64,000 nucleotides of DNA from Nageia nagi (GCA_050084985.1 JBITNC010000001.1:200136001-200200000); one strand, 5' to 3'; shown: positions 11,930 through 25,689, counted from the stretch's first letter. The notes: generated by a model not told the origin, from the sequence alone. A program made the numbers and translations.

Positions 11930-13130
11930 CTAGTTATCAACAAAAATGTTAAACCTATTCAATAAAAACCTAAAAAGATGCATCCTATGGTAGCCCTTAC
12001 TATTAAAAAGGAAATTGAGAAATACCTTGTTTGTAGTTTCATTTTCCCCATTTTTATTCTCTATGGATTTCTAACATTGTCCCTATAGCTAAGCTTAATA
12101 GTGAAATTAGATGTTGTACCGATTTTAGGGATATTGATAAGGCATGCCCAAAAGATGCTTTTCCTTTGCCTAACAACAAGCCATGAGGTTTTATCTTTAA
12201 TGGATGGATTTTTTGGATATAATAAAATTATTATCAATAAGGAATACCAACATACAATAATTTTTGTTATGCTTTGGGGCACATTTTGTTGGGTAATCAT
12301 GCCTTTTGGTCTAAAGAACATAAGTACAACTTATCAGAGAGCCATGGTGAGTATATTCCATGATATGATCCATGATAGTGTTGAGGTATATGCTGATGAT
12401 ATTTTATCCAAATCCATTACCAAATATGATCATATTTTATATTTGACAAAGATATTCCAAATAATGAGAGAATACAAGTTAAAATTAAAACCTCAAAAGT
12501 GTGCATTTATAGTTTCATCAGGTAAATTGGTTGGGTTCCTTATTTCAAGAAGAGGTATAAATGTGAACCCCAAAAACATTTTAGCTATTATTGATTTTCC
12601 TCCTCCTAAAAACTTAGGTTCATTACTCAATTAAAAAATATGACTTCTCAATTTTCTCATTTGCTAAAGAAAGGTGAGAAATTAATTTGGGATGAAAAGT
12701 GTCAAAAATATTTGGACAACATAAAAAGCTATCTTACTAAATCTCCAATTTTATTCCCCTATAATTCAAAAAAGAGTTTGTTACTTTATGTTTCAGCAAC
12801 ATTAAGTGTATTAGGGGTAATACTAGCTCAAAAGGATGTCAACAATATGGAAATATAAATCTACTATGTTAGCTATAGTTTTGCTCTAGTTTTCTCAACC
12901 AAAAAATTAAGACATTACATGCTTGGAAACTCAACTTATGTCATAGCTTAGGAAGGTCCTCTCAAGTATCTCATGTTTAAGTCCTACCTATCCATAAGGG
13001 CTGCAAAGTGGGTAATGTTACTTCAAGAATTTGATTTGGTCTTTATAACTTAGAATTCAATAAGGGGATAGACTATAGTATATTTAATTACCAATCACCC
13101 ATAAAATGAAGTATCCAAAATGCAAGAATA
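11930..13130 (+). pseudogene. pol: Reverse transcriptase plus first RNase H, decayed (Ty3/gypsy)
   Basis: The start has KPIQ...KKMHPMVALTIKKEIEKYL. Then comes CCTDFRDIDKACPKDAFPLP, which lies in a different frame from the next part, so a frameshift sits near 12180. The 12101-12634 piece contains MPFGLKNISTTYQRAM and the catalytic YADD box at 12389-12400. A stop near 12634 separates the thumb/RNase H connection (WDEKCQKYL, LYVSATLSVLGVILAQKD). The next part has KLRHYMLGNS, PLKYLM and AAKWVMLLQEFDL, the normal end of this RNase H. Both catalytic Asp of the YADD box remain. The frameshift and stops inactivate the gene. Confidence 0.9.
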
Positions 13131-13236
13131 GTTTCTAGATTAAGTATATGGCCAGAACACCCTTGAACCATGTGCTACTACTATGTCCATGTGCTATTTC
13201 TTTATTCCTGAGCTTGAGTATCCATAAGTTTTTATC

Positions 13237-13640
13237 AGTTTCATAGAAAATGATGAATTAAATTTATTCTTTGATGGTTTAAAATGCATTCATAGAGTAG
13301 GGGTAGGAATGATCCTTATCAACCCTAATATTCATGTTATCCCTATGTCTTACCATTTAAGTTTTGATTACACTAACAATATGATAGAATATGAAGCTCT
13401 AATTTTTGGTATAAAGGATACAATACTTCTAAAAGTAAAAATCATAAAAATCTTTGGTGAATCTCAACTAATTATGAAGTAAGCATTCAACATATACAAC
13501 ATAAAAGATCCCAAGTTACAATCATATAAGGAAATGGTGGAGAATTTCCTTTTCTACTTTAATGACTACAAAATTAACAACATTCCAAGAGATAACAACA
13601 TATATACTGATGCTATGGCTAGTGCCACTTCTCTTGCTCC
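13237..13640 (+). pseudogene. Second (archaeal-type) RNase H relic of Tat lineage
   Basis: The text LNLFFDGLKCIHRVGVGMIL, then SFDYTNNMIEYEALIFGI, GESQLIMK and PRDNNIYTDAMA, matches the extra RNase H of Tat elements. The consensus motifs there are LYFDGS, TNNxAEYEAL, GDSQLI and RxxNxxADALA. The Asp of FDG and the Glu of EYEAL are kept. The G-D-S Asp is changed to Glu. One stop breaks it after MK. It lies between the first RNase H and integrase, as expected for this lineage. Confidence 0.85.
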
Positions 13641-13929
13641 TATTCCCATAGAATATGAAGAGACCATTCTCACAATCAAAAATATCTATAAGCCTTACCA
13701 TGATTTTGTTATTGAAGATTTCATTGAAGATTATTATTTTTCTATTACTTGTATCAATGCATGTGAATTGTATCAATATGTTTTCAATTATCTTAAATAT
13801 GATGTTATTCTTATTTCCTTTAATCATAATGCTAGGATTAGACTTAAAAAGTTACCTATTAAGTATGTCATCTTAGGTGATTTTCCATATAGATGATCTT
13901 TTGATGATACTCTTCTTAGATGTTTAATG

Positions 13930-15045
13930 AGGTGTGAAGTAGATATGGTCCTTCATTAAGCTCATGATGATGAATGCAGTGGACACTTTAATGTTAATTT
14001 TTTTTTTTAATTTTATCAAAAGTTACATATACTAGGTTATTATTTTCCTACTATGCTTGAAGATTGTGAATTGCATATCAATAAATATGAACAATGTCAA
14101 AAGAATGCTAGTCTTCAACCTTCTCCTTCTCATGCTTTACATTCTATTGCATCTCCTTTGCCCTTTTATATTTGGGTACTTGATTTTATTGGAAAAATTA
14201 ACCCTATTTAAAGAGATGGCCATAATTTTATCATTATAGTAATAAAATATTTCACAAAATAGGTGAAGGTTATACCCATAAAGTCTACAAAAGGAGGTAA
14301 GATTGTTAAATTTTGTATTGAGTTTATCATTTCTAGATATGGTGTTCCTTTTAAATATTTCATGGATAATTATACTAGTTTTAAGGGAAATGAAGTTAAA
14401 GAACTTTGTACTAAATATCATATTGAATGAAAGTTCTCTACCCCATATTACTCCCAAGGTAATGGTCAATCCAAAGCTTCTAACAACATCATTAAGAGTA
14501 TCCTATCCAAAACTATTGCAAAACATGGTAAAGATTAGCTTGAACAAATCCCCTCTACTTTGTGGACCTATATAAAAAATATAAGGACTTCTAAAGGAGA
14601 AAATGCCTTCTCCTTGATGTATAATGATTAATTCATAGTTCCCATTGATCTAGAGATTCCATCTCTTCGTGTGTCACTAAATGGTCTCATTCCTGATGAG
14701 GATAGAAGAAAAGCTAGATTAGTCCAACTAGATGTCCTAGATAAAAAATGGATTAATGATATAGAACTCCTTTGTATCTACCATTCTAGAATCCAATGAG
14801 CTTATAGTAAAAATATCAAGCCTAAACAATCCAAATTTGGTGACCTAGTATTAAAGGAAAACCTTGCCAACACTAAAGCCCTAGAAAATGAAAAGAAAGG
14901 TAAGTTTGAACCTAATTGGAAAGGGCCTTACATTATCATTACAAATTAGAAAAAATATGAGTATAAATTATATTTAATTAACAATAAATAAGAACACAAT
15001 CCAATCAATGTTATGAATCTAAAAAAGTTTTATATCAGATCTTTT
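13930..15045 (+). pseudogene. Integrase relic with catalytic Glu changed to Lys
   Basis: The zinc-binding part starts with ECSGHFN and continues to CELHINKYEQCQK (H and C partly kept). The core has WVLDFIGKINPI (first Asp), FMDNYTSFKGNEV (second Asp) and GNGQSKASN. The Glu of the canonical GQAEASN is Lys there (codon 14473-14475, one G-to-A change). The C-terminal part has KFGDLVLKEN and KFEPNWKGPYIII, the usual end of gypsy integrases. Several in-frame stops are present. The protein would have inserted the cDNA and is inactive here. Confidence 0.9.
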
Positions 15046-15982
15046 TCATAATTTTTTTGCATATCTTCACTATTTCATACTAAAATTTAGGCAAATAACC
15101 TCCCAACCTAGCGATGCCATTGCATTCCTAGAGATGTTGCTAGAATTTTTTGATCAAGAGAATTCAAAAATCAATCATCTCTTATATATCATAATAAATA
15201 AATGAAAAATGTATTTAATTCCTTCACATTCATATCATTTTTGTTAAACATATTACTTATCTTGCTTATCATGTATTAATTAGTAATTTAATTATCAAAA
15301 TATTGTTTATCATTCTTAAACTGATGCTCATCATACTAAATGCTTATCACATGGTCAAAATTTTATTCATATCATATTATTGCGTATCATTGGCCTCCTT
15401 TGTAATCAGCACTCTTATCAAAACTTCCATGGAAACACGATAGCTTAGGAAACTAGGATGATCATTTTTATCATTTTATGCCTTTGTAAGGAAGGATCAT
15501 TCTTATCCTTTATGCCTTTATAAACAAGGATCAATCTTATGATTTGGTACCTTTGTAAGAAAGGCCCATTCATATCAAAACCCATGGCAACATAGTGGCT
15601 TGGGGAAACCAAGCTGATAAATCTAAATTGCTTATCATCTTCATATCATCTGGTGGGTAAGTCACTAAGGAAATGTTTCCTTATCACTTATCATACTTTT
15701 CATATCATATTTTAGATATATTACAAAAACCATTTCTTGTTTAAGCCCTTTTTAGGTATATTTTTCTTTACCTTGGATTGCTCCTGTGATGAGAGGTCCA
15801 TCATTTCACAACCAAGTCAAATAGGGGGAATAACATAAGAAAAAACTAGGGAATATAATGTTTCCACCATGTCAAAATTTTTCAAGGAGTATTTTATTGC
15901 TTATCTTGTTATACTTTGAATTCATGCTTTGATTTTATTTTGTCTCAAAAGCATCAAAACATATTTAAAGTGGGGCATCTAT
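15046..15982 (+). other. Untranslated tail between integrase and 3' LTR, with imperfect repeats
   Basis: No coding domain is seen. Between about 15410 and 15620 a theme of the form 'CCTTTGTAAG(G/A)AAGG...CAT' recurs three times, and a theme 'CCATGG(A/C)AACA...TAG...CTTAGG' recurs twice. These are short imperfect tandem repeats. A purine-rich run, AAAGTGGGGCATC, at about 15970-15982 serves as the polypurine tract. Confidence 0.6.
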
Positions 15983-16692
15983 TAACACCTAAAAAGGAAT
16001 TTTGCTATAACTAAAATACATTTTTAGATATTTGAAATGATTTATTAAATAAATGCTCTTTTCCATGTGCACTTTCATCTACCTTTATATTTATGGTAAT
16101 AGGTTGGCTCAACATCACAATAAGCCTAATGAGGAGCCTTACCACTAGACTTATTACCTATAAATGTGGAGGGGTTGTGCATGATCAAACATAAGATATG
16201 ATATGATAATATAGAATAATTTATATGTAGAAAGATACTTGTATAAATCTTGATAAATTTTTATAAATGCCACCTATCATCTCTAAATTTTGTTATACTA
16301 TGAGCTCTACATCCCTACAATCTTCCATCCCTTCACGATCAAGATTTGACACATTGAAGGTGGGATGATGACATCAATATTGAAGGTGATGCATTGTAGA
16401 AAGGTATTTGAGTGCTATTTATAGATTTTTGGTACCATCATTGGGTTGAGGCTAGATTTGTGGCTTTGTATTTTAGAGAAGCTTGTCATTTGTTCTCTCT
16501 CGATTGAGTCTCGTCTCCATTCATCATCATAAGTAAAGTACATATTTTGTCTTTCATTAATCCAATTTTGATCAGTCAAGATCAAGTTGATATTTTTCAT
16601 CTTTCATATCATCCATTTCTTATTATTTTAGTTAATTAGTGAATTTAGTTATTTTGTAAATAACTATGATAATTATTATTTCATTTATAACA
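15983..16692 (+). repeat. 3' LTR of the Tat-type relic
   Basis: It starts TATTAACACCTAAAA directly after the purine tract. This is close to the LTR starts at 45863 (minus strand) and 46316, so it looks like the same LTR family. The proposed end is TTATAACA at 16692. No partner 5' LTR remains, so the right border is approximate. Confidence 0.55.
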
Positions 16693-17576
16693 ATTACATT
16701 CCCAAAGCCAAGGAACGTTGGAATACATAGAAAGAGAAATTTAGTTCCAAATAACACTTCATAACATCAAGAAATAATTAGATGAACTTACCAAAGGGAA
16801 TGCTTAGTTGATAGAAAAAATGAGGGATATATAAGAGGATAACAACCACCTATGTCAATCCTTGGATAAGGTTCAAATGGATAAGAAATATCTACTAATC
16901 ACAAACATGAAGCTAGAGCACGAGCTTTACAATAAAAAGGAAATAAGCCAAGAGGAGATAAATTTACAATATTTTAAGGTAAGGGGAAGGATTGTTAAAA
17001 AATATATTCCCTAATTTGGAAATCAATCACACTACATATTGATAAGGAACATTACATTGTAAAGGAATGAGGACATACATGGTAGAGTGATTGAAAAGAA
17101 ACATGGTGACACAACACTACCTAAGTTGGTTGAGTATGAAATCACTCATAAAGAGGATCATGCTAGAATAAGGAATATGAAAATAAGGGTTATTCAATAT
17201 GAAAAAATTAGAGACACAATTGTAGACTTTGTATGTGCTTATTTATGAAGCATCAAGGCATACATGGAACCTAATAATGAAAATATCATGATGAGGTGTA
17301 CAATAATAGTAGTTTGGGTAACTCTCTTGGAATCCATACCCACTCCTAGTTCCATGTCCACATGGATATGAGAAGTATAAAGAGCACCACCATGGTAAGA
17401 CTAATTAGCAATTAGAGTTGAGAAATGGAAACATGAAGATAAGTCAGAGTTTGTTGATTCTATCTTCACCAAAAAGATTAGTTATAAGGAAGACAAAGAG
17501 GAGGATTAAGAAAACTCTACTGCACTTATGAATTTTTTGAATTACTTGGGGATAAGAAATTTGAGCAGGGTAGACT
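16693..17576 (+). pseudogene. Unrecognised coding-like remnant
   Basis: One frame reads for stretches with a charged, helix-like text (for example KYLLITNMKLEHELYNKKEI and RIRNMKIRVIQYEKIRDTI). It is broken by several stops and ends about 30 bp before an LTR start at 17577. It could be the 3' coding end of the element to which that LTR belongs. I recognise no family. Confidence 0.3.
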
Positions 17577-18759
17577 TGTAATGTCCCCCAATTTTTAGAT
17601 ATTTTCCCCATTTCACCTTTGATAAATGGTAAGATTTATTTATGAGTGTATTTTTCAATTTTTGTATAATTTGGCTAAAATGATGTAAATTTCACTTAGA
17701 GACTGAATAAAGCTTTAATTATGGATTAAATGATCCATTTAATTATTTATTTTTATTTAGTTAATTGATAAAATACTAATAATATTATATTTGGAATACC
17801 AAGAAAATTATATTTGTAAATGCAATATTAATCTCATTAAATGAGGTTCTACATATTTTAGCTTTAATAATTGTAATATTGGTATTAAATGTATCTCTAG
17901 TCATTTGTGCTCCCCTCTTCAAGTTAGAGCATCACCCTAAGTAATTCCATCAACTACAAGGTTATTTGTAACTCCAAGGATGGACATGGAACTTAAAACT
18001 AGGCATTGACACTCTTGAGGAAAGTAGATGACCCTAGAGCATGGATGTTGGGCATGGGAGCATCCTAAGATCCCATGTTGGCCTTCCTAGGCACATGGAA
18101 TGATGGAATTGATCATGAGGTTCTCAATAATCACCCCTTTTTGTAAGTTAATATTCTTGGACCTTGGATATAATTTCATCTATCCCAAGGCTCTTCGCTA
18201 AATCATCTCAATACAAGATTAAGAGATGATCACCCTCACCTTTAAAAGGAAGACTCATAGCCATTATGAGGTATGCTAAATTTGATATCAAACTCTTTTA
18301 TTTCATATTGAGTGGAGACTAAATCTTTTCCACTTTTGGGGTGACCTACATTTGAGGTATTGAGGAGATAGGAGACTACCCTTGAACTTACTCTAGATAT
18401 CTTGAGAGGAATGTTGCTAGTTCCATCACAATTGCTACAAAGGAGATCTAGTCTTGCCTCACTACTTCTAGTATTAGTGAGGCCTTGGAGCCATATGAAA
18501 TAACACTATAGGAGATATTATTGGTATAGAATTTATAGGTATAAAAAAATAGTGTAATTGTGCTATATCATTTCTTTACCAATACAATTACTTTCATTTG
18601 TCAAAATATTGCTATTTATCTCTCTTTGATTAGATGTTAGATTTGGAAGCATCATTGCATTATTGAATGATTATTTTTTCTGCCTTTTTGTAATGTTGGA
18701 TATGGAGTGCTATTTTCATTATTTAATTCCTATTTTGGATCTCCAACTAGGACATTATA
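17577..18759 (+). repeat. LTR-like block TGTAATGTCCC ... GGACATTATA
   Basis: The left end TGTAATGTCCC and the right end AGGACATTATA are inverted copies with one change in eleven, the last CA having become TA. Many plant LTRs start this way. The flanks (AGACT on the left, TTTGT on the right) do not match, so it is not a clean solo LTR. It may be the 3' or 5' LTR of a broken element. Confidence 0.55.
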
Positions 18760-19919
18760 TTTGTGGAGATATTTTGTATTGTTTATTTATTATTTTTCTC
18801 CTTGACTAAGTTGTTGGAATACTAGAGAGATTACATGTTCAATTTGTGTGATTGTTAAGAATAAATGGACATTGGGGTGTTATGATTATTTTTCAAATTA
18901 TCATTGCTAAATTTATATTTCTTAGCAAGTCATTAAAATATTGGTGTATGTTTGAGCTTATTTTTCCTAGTTTAGAAGCTTTAAGCTATATGCACCTCTC
19001 CTTGTGCACACTTAAGGAGTGAGCCCTAGAACAACTCATCACATTTAGCTAGTTGTTGAGAGAACTCACTAATGAGATGTATGTAAAGAGTAGAGATATA
19101 ATCATGGGAAAAAATTGATAATAAATATTAGAATAGAAAAATACTATCAAAGAAACTACACCGACACTATGGTTGCAAAGACATAAGGGTGCAAATGTTG
19201 TTGTAGTAGTAAAAAATATAGTCATGAGTTGTATAGAAAATTGGTAGCTTGGAGAATAATATGCAACCAATTTATTTGATAAGATAGGTGTTAGGAATAC
19301 CATATTAAATTTGAAGGTGTATGAATGTAAAAAGAAAGGTATAACACCTAGCTTTGTGGTTTTGGCTTACAGAATTATTGATCAATAATAAAATCAAATA
19401 TTAAAGAGGATGTGCTCTCACATTGAGGGTAACCTCTATAAATAGTTATGTTCTTTGTGTGGATGTGCATTTTTAATTATTTATATATTGATATTGGTGC
19501 ATATTAAGAACATAAAGAGCATAGAGAAAATAGAATCAATAATATTTTAAAATATGTATTTGAGGATCTAAGTAAGCCATAGGCTTCTGGTGATTACAAA
19601 TCACTATAACTAAAATATCCATTAGAAATCTTTTATTGATAATTTATCTAATGTTATTTCAAATGTTAAATACACCTAGTGGTTTTGAATAGTGACAAGT
19701 CTAACTAATAACAAGGTTAAAATAAATATTGAGAATTGGTGCAATTTTTACTAGCATGATGTTATCAATTACTCCCATATTCAAGATTAATTTTTTTATT
19801 TTATTCTCATTTGTGATCAAACTAATATATAAAGAGGTAACATTTCCTTTTATTAAAAATATTTCTATTCCATAACTAACTCTCCTTTGTATCATGAGCA
19901 CTTGAATTCATGCATTTTT
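18760..19919. other. No recognisable gene
   Basis: AT-rich sequence with no domain, tandem repeat or terminal signature that I can identify. The open frame on the minus strand at 19049-19303 is low-complexity and looks like chance. Confidence 0.5.
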
Positions 19920-20367
19920 TTGAAATGCTTAGATCCTTATGCCATGCATATTTGGATATATCTTGATAGGAAGCCAAATTTATGATGTCTTCACATTTTT
20001 ATTTTTTACTTTCCTCTTTCTCACTCATTAAATTCTATTTTTGATGATGAAAACCCACCCTACTTGTATCTTTATCTCAAGATCTCTAAATTTTTCATCT
20101 TGAGTGATATCATGCTATTAGGGTACTTCAATGTATGGACATGCATATCCTAATATCTCTTACATGATATTTATTTATATGATATTTTATTATTGGATAT
20201 TGATTCAAATTATGTAGGCCTAATAAGATAGATGATCTTGGGAAAAATATCATACCTTAGGGGAAATACTTGCTCAATTTGAATGAAGCATATGATTTAG
20301 TCATCCTATATGGGATTGCTCAATTCCATCAATCTAATAAATAAACTTTCTTCATTTCCATTGGTGA
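19920..20367 (+). pseudogene. LINE endonuclease fragment (first part of split LINE)
   Basis: The translation contains ILSDIMLLGYFNVWT, the counterpart of the LINE AP-endonuclease motif GDFNART, with Asp changed to Tyr. Further on is LLNLNEAYDLVILYGIAQFH, which matches the plant LINE stretch 'L-x-x-L-C-x-x-x-D-L-x-I-L-N-G-L-x-x-F'. The text stops at 20367, where an LTR element begins, and resumes at 28966 with SVVDYVI, the next motif of the same domain. Confidence 0.8.
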
Positions 20368-21125
20368 TGTAGATGCCTAAAAATGATTTATTATTTATTT
20401 AATTATTCATATTTATACCCATTAAATGATTAATTGGTAATAATACATAAATAAAGATAAAGTGCCATTATATTACAAAATCATGTTCTAGGACCAAGTA
20501 ATATTATATATGATGGTTCATATTTTAAGTTATATTAAATATAGAAAAGGTTATTGTTATATCTATATTTTGGATTTCACCCCTTTCTATTTCCTTGTAG
20601 GTTATAAATACAAGAAGTGAAGGTTGACATCCCTATCAGATCTCTTTGATAGGTGGTTATCCAAAACATCAAATTTATGATGTATCTTGATGCCACTTAT
20701 CTTGAGAAATTTGTTATACTCTCTGATCTTTGTAATATATCTATTTTACACACCACATGAAAAGATAAGTTCCATGCATCAAACAACATGCCATTCCTAC
20801 ATAGCCAAAGATATGCAATTCCTATACAACCAATGACATCCACCTTCTAGACTAGGAGGTTCAAATTTTAGGGAACAACTCATGAGATCATTTTAGTGAA
20901 AATCTGTTGCAAGCTCATCTATGGTTCAATCACAATCCTTTAAAGATTCATAATTGTTCTACTTTATGTATTGTACACAAACTAGCTACAAGCCCGCACT
21001 TTGTATCATGTTTATATATTTCATGTATATTTGTTATAATATGATATTTGAGTATAAACATTGTATTTGTAGATCATTTATATATTTGTGTATTTATTCA
21101 TTAATTACATATTTTTAGGTCTACA
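20368..21125 (+). repeat. 5' LTR of element 2
   Basis: It begins TGTAGATGCCTAAAAATG and ends GGTCTACA, and aligns along its length with 28236-28965. Shared blocks include 'CCCCTTTCTATTTC', 'GATAGGTGGTT' and 'TTTCATGTATATTTGTTA'. Many substitutions and small indels separate the two copies, so the insertion is old. The sequence after the end (TTTTAGTGAACC) may be a decayed primer-binding site. Confidence 0.9.
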
Positions 21126-21189
21126 TTTTAGTGAACCTAAAATTATTACATGCCTAGGTATTCACCTAGGGCATCCTTCTAAAACTTCA

Positions 21190-22770
21190 TGAATCCATTT
21201 TCACTATTATTAATCCCCCAACCTAAAGCTCTTCGAATAATAGATAAAGAAAATGATAAAACTAGGGTTTGTCCTATATTTGTTCAAAATATGGATTTAA
21301 ATGTAGAAAATCCTAAGGACATCAATATCACACAACCTCAAGGAAAATAATTTGTTGAAGATAGTGGTACAGAGGATGAAGATGATGATTATGAACACCT
21401 CATCCTAAAACCTAATCACTTCACAAGAGGTACATTTTCTAAAGGTAAGACCATCATACAAGATGATAATCCTGATGATAAGTTACAAAAATAAGTTTCA
21501 AAGATAATTAATGTTGCTTATAAGAAACATCATGATTTGATATTAGAATAACATCATAATAAAGCTAGAATTCTTCATAAAATTCAAAACACTAGTAACT
21601 TGCATTTGGACCCTTATGAAAAAAATGGACTTCTTAGTAAAATTACTTGATAAAATCAAATATGAAAGAGTAAATAAAATTGCTCCATTTGTTACACTTA
21701 AGAAAAATGAAATTATAAATGCAAATGTTCCACCTCAAACCCCTCCACCACCTCCAATAGTTAATGTTCCTAATCAAACACCCCATGTTGTTACTTCAAA
21801 TGAGGAACAAATAAAGAAGCTAGAAATGGAATTGCTTACTGATGATGAAGATGATTTCTTATTTTTTTGAAAATACCTTTTATGGATAGAATTAGTTTTA
21901 AATTTATTAATAGAAAAAAGAGTATTAAATTTACAAAATTTGATGATTTACAAGATCTAAAGATGCATGTTAGAAAGTTTCAAGAAGAAGCTATGGAATA
22001 TATGCATGATAGAGATTTGTTTACTAAATTGTTCTCACATAGTTTAAAAGATGATGCATTGAAATGGTATTTTCTTCTTCCTAAAAAAAGTATTGATAGG
22101 TATGAGGATTTTATTTGTTAATTTTTATAATATTTCAAATATAATATTTCTCTAAAAAGGTTCATTTCAAATATTTGTACAAAATTAAGCAATTGCCTAA
22201 TCAACTTGTAAATGATTTTGTGAAAGCATGGAAACATATTGCTAATAAAATTACAATGCTTGAACATGGTCTGAAAGATACATTTGTGAATGCTTTGTTA
22301 CCTATATTTAAGCTATTGGTTATCTATAATCATGATATGAAATTGGAAGAAATGATGGATATTTTACTTAAAAAAGAGTCTTGTATCAAAAAGTTGTATG
22401 CTATGCATAATAATACTCCAACATATGAAAATAAAGTTCAAATCCTTAAAAATGGTAATAAAAATGAAGTGAGCAATGTTGATCAAAAGGGAAACCTAAC
22501 AACAAGTTTACACCATTGAATGATACTATTGATAATATTCTCAATGTCTTAACAAAAGATCTTATTGAGCTTCCACCTATTATTGAGCCTAAATTTTCTA
22601 ATGGTGTGCCTAAGAATTTTATATATGAGGAATATAATAATTATCATAGGGTGCCTAGATATATAACACAAAATTACAAGACTCTAAGGCACATTATTCA
22701 AGATTTCATTGATAAAAAGGCCATTAGAATGGATGATAACATTGCTAATTCTAAATATGGACCTATACAT
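21190..22770 (+). pseudogene. gag: gag of element 2, broken by stops and a frameshift
   Basis: The N-terminal part (21190-21600) is acidic with several stops. 21616-21870 has a Pro-rich linker (PPQTPPPPP). 21867-22121 has FTKFDDLQDLKMHVRKFQEE and LKDDALKWYFLLPKKSIDRY. These are the core of the retrotransposon gag family, normally 'F...L..G.A..WF..L...SI..W'. It continues at 22175-22519 with YKIKQLPNQLVNDFVKAWKH. The C-terminal piece (22516-22773) has NYHRVPRYITQNYKTLRHII, a zinc-knuckle region whose cysteines have become Tyr. It ends where a protease would start, and none follows. Confidence 0.85.
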
Positions 22771-22773
22771 TAG

Positions 22774-23819
<1,046 letters not shown>

Positions 23820-23849
23820 AAAATTATAATGATATGATGTGGGGTGGAT

Positions 23850-25680
23850 GAAGACTAGAGCCTAGCTATTGGTGACCACTACTGCCACTACTGGTAGTAT
23901 CCATTGTCCTCTACCTAACCCTATGGTTTCTACTACTAGCCCTCAAAATTGACACTCCCCTTGAGATACCACTAGCTATGATACTATGCCTTGCTAGGTT
24001 GGACTTTTCCCTATCATACTTAACCTTTAGGGTGGCTATCACATTACCATTTTGCTCTATCTTCTCCATCTAGCTTTGCATAAAATTCCACTACTAATTT
24101 GGTGGAGGCATAGCCATCCTCTCCTATAACATCTTCACTAATTTCTCTAGAGTAGCAATTTATGCATCCTTGGTTGCAAGAGTGGCCTACAGTTCTACAA
24201 CTTGACCCTCCAAAGGTTTCAACCATGCATTCTCAACCTTGATGGATGCAATCCATCTCTTCATATCCTATATGAATAATGAATACATTATTAAAATCTT
24301 GCTCATATTGAAATTACAAAAAAATTGATAAAAAATTAGTTATTTACTTGGTGCCATCAATGGCACAACCTCGACTAGCACCACTAGTCCTAGTGCTACC
24401 ACTCCTACTCCCTCCTCTTGCATGGACACATCATGCATGGGGTTATTCACTTGATAAGGATCATCCTTAGAGGACCCCTCACTAGCTACAACCTCCTCCC
24501 CCTCCTCATCCTTATTAATGCCTAAGTTAATAGGAAAAACTCCTAACCACCATGTGACATATCGTTGTACTACCATGAGTGCCATTAACACATTAGCTAT
24601 CACATATTAAACCTTAGGATCCTCCCATGTGAGCTTCCATGTTGGCATCATCTAGATTGGAGTATCCATCTCTACCAAATAATGATAGTAAAATATAGGA
24701 ACTAGGGGGATCCCTTGCTAGATCCCAAATTGCCTCAAAATTAATTAAGGGTGGTAGGGCTCTACCACCTTCCTCCTTTTCTAGAGGAAGCAATCCTATT
24801 GCACCCATTCCAATAGGTGGGCATTTTCCTCCCTAATGTACTCTACATAAGAAATCCAAACCAAGTACTCAACTTGTAACCTATCTATCTCTCTCCATCT
24901 AGCCTCTAGAGAGTGCAAATATCTATATCCATGATCCCTTGACACCTTGTAGGTTAAGTCTATATCACTTGGGTCATATCAATCCCATTGTAGTCTAATC
25001 GATGTAATAACTATGATGTTCTTATAGGCCTAAACCTAGAGAAAACTTGCATGAGCCATGGTCACATTGAACTTATCAATGCTGGTGAGGTTGTATAAAT
25101 CCCCATATAATTGAGCTAACAAAAGAGGTCCCCATGCAAATTTCATCCCTCTCTCACAAATATGTATCACAACCCAAACCAAACCAAGAAAAAAGGTGGA
25201 GCTACTCTTGTATAAGTATGTAGAAATGATGGATACTATATACAACCATAGGTACCTCCTAGCTAGGGAAAATTAGCACACCTTATCTAATTTGGTCAAT
25301 CAATGCTTCCAATCATGGTCACACTCTCCAATAAACCATAGACCTCCTACTCTCATATGTTATTATCTATCATCTCCCTTTGATGCATGAGGTTTTCCTT
25401 GATGAGAATCTACCAAATCTAGTATAAATCAATCAAGGTAATAATCATTTCACTTGGGGGCAAGTGAACTGTATTTCAATCTAGGTCCCAATGCTCTACT
25501 AGTGCTATCAATAGGGGAGGGTACTAATGGATGCACCCAGCAATGGATAGGTTTTCTACCCCACATCACATTAGGATATCATCTATATTAGTGGTCTTAG
25601 TCCTTATCTTGGCGTTGTCTAATGCAGCTATGGCCATAAGCCCATCCCTAATGATGATCTTACACTCTTACAAGGAAATA
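23850..25680 (-). pseudogene. Antisense plant-mobile-domain (PMD)-like gene, relic 1
   Basis: On the minus strand, 25560-25440 reads VEHWDLD, a stop, then NTVHLPPSEMIITLIDLY. This matches the PMD core 'V-E-R-W-x-P-E-T-H-T-F-H-L-P-x-G-E-M-T-x-T-L-x-D'. Near 25100, CERGMKFAWGPLLLAQLYGD matches the later 'G..FAWG...LA.LY..L' block. Downstream come an acidic/Gly-rich part (24600-24340) and a coiled-coil-like text (VVEL, stop, ATLATKDA) at about 24220-24150. The gene runs opposite to the LTR element around it. PMD proteins form a plant family with both host and transposon members. Stops are frequent and the copy is dead. Confidence 0.75.
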
Positions 25681-25689
25681 AACATATAT

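Larger units (their letters stand above)
9190..16692 (+). mobile_element. Ty3/gypsy Tat-type LTR element relic, 5' truncated
   Basis: Plus-strand coding relics follow the order gag end, protease, RT, RNase H, a second RNase H, integrase. A polypurine-like tract and a 3' LTR start (15983) come next. The second RNase H, between the first one and integrase, is typical of the Tat/Ogre lineage. The 5' LTR and gag N-terminus are missing, and the left edge lies next to the CACTA 3' end at 9166. Frames break often, so nothing here can be functional. Confidence 0.85.

Noticed and set aside
13522-13827. Minus-strand frame of 101 codons.
   Set aside because: It overlaps the RNase H and integrase text on the plus strand and has no motif.
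17577-18759. A clean solo LTR.
   Set aside because: The inverted ends are convincing, but the 5-bp flanks AGACT and TTTGT do not match, so I report only an LTR-like block.
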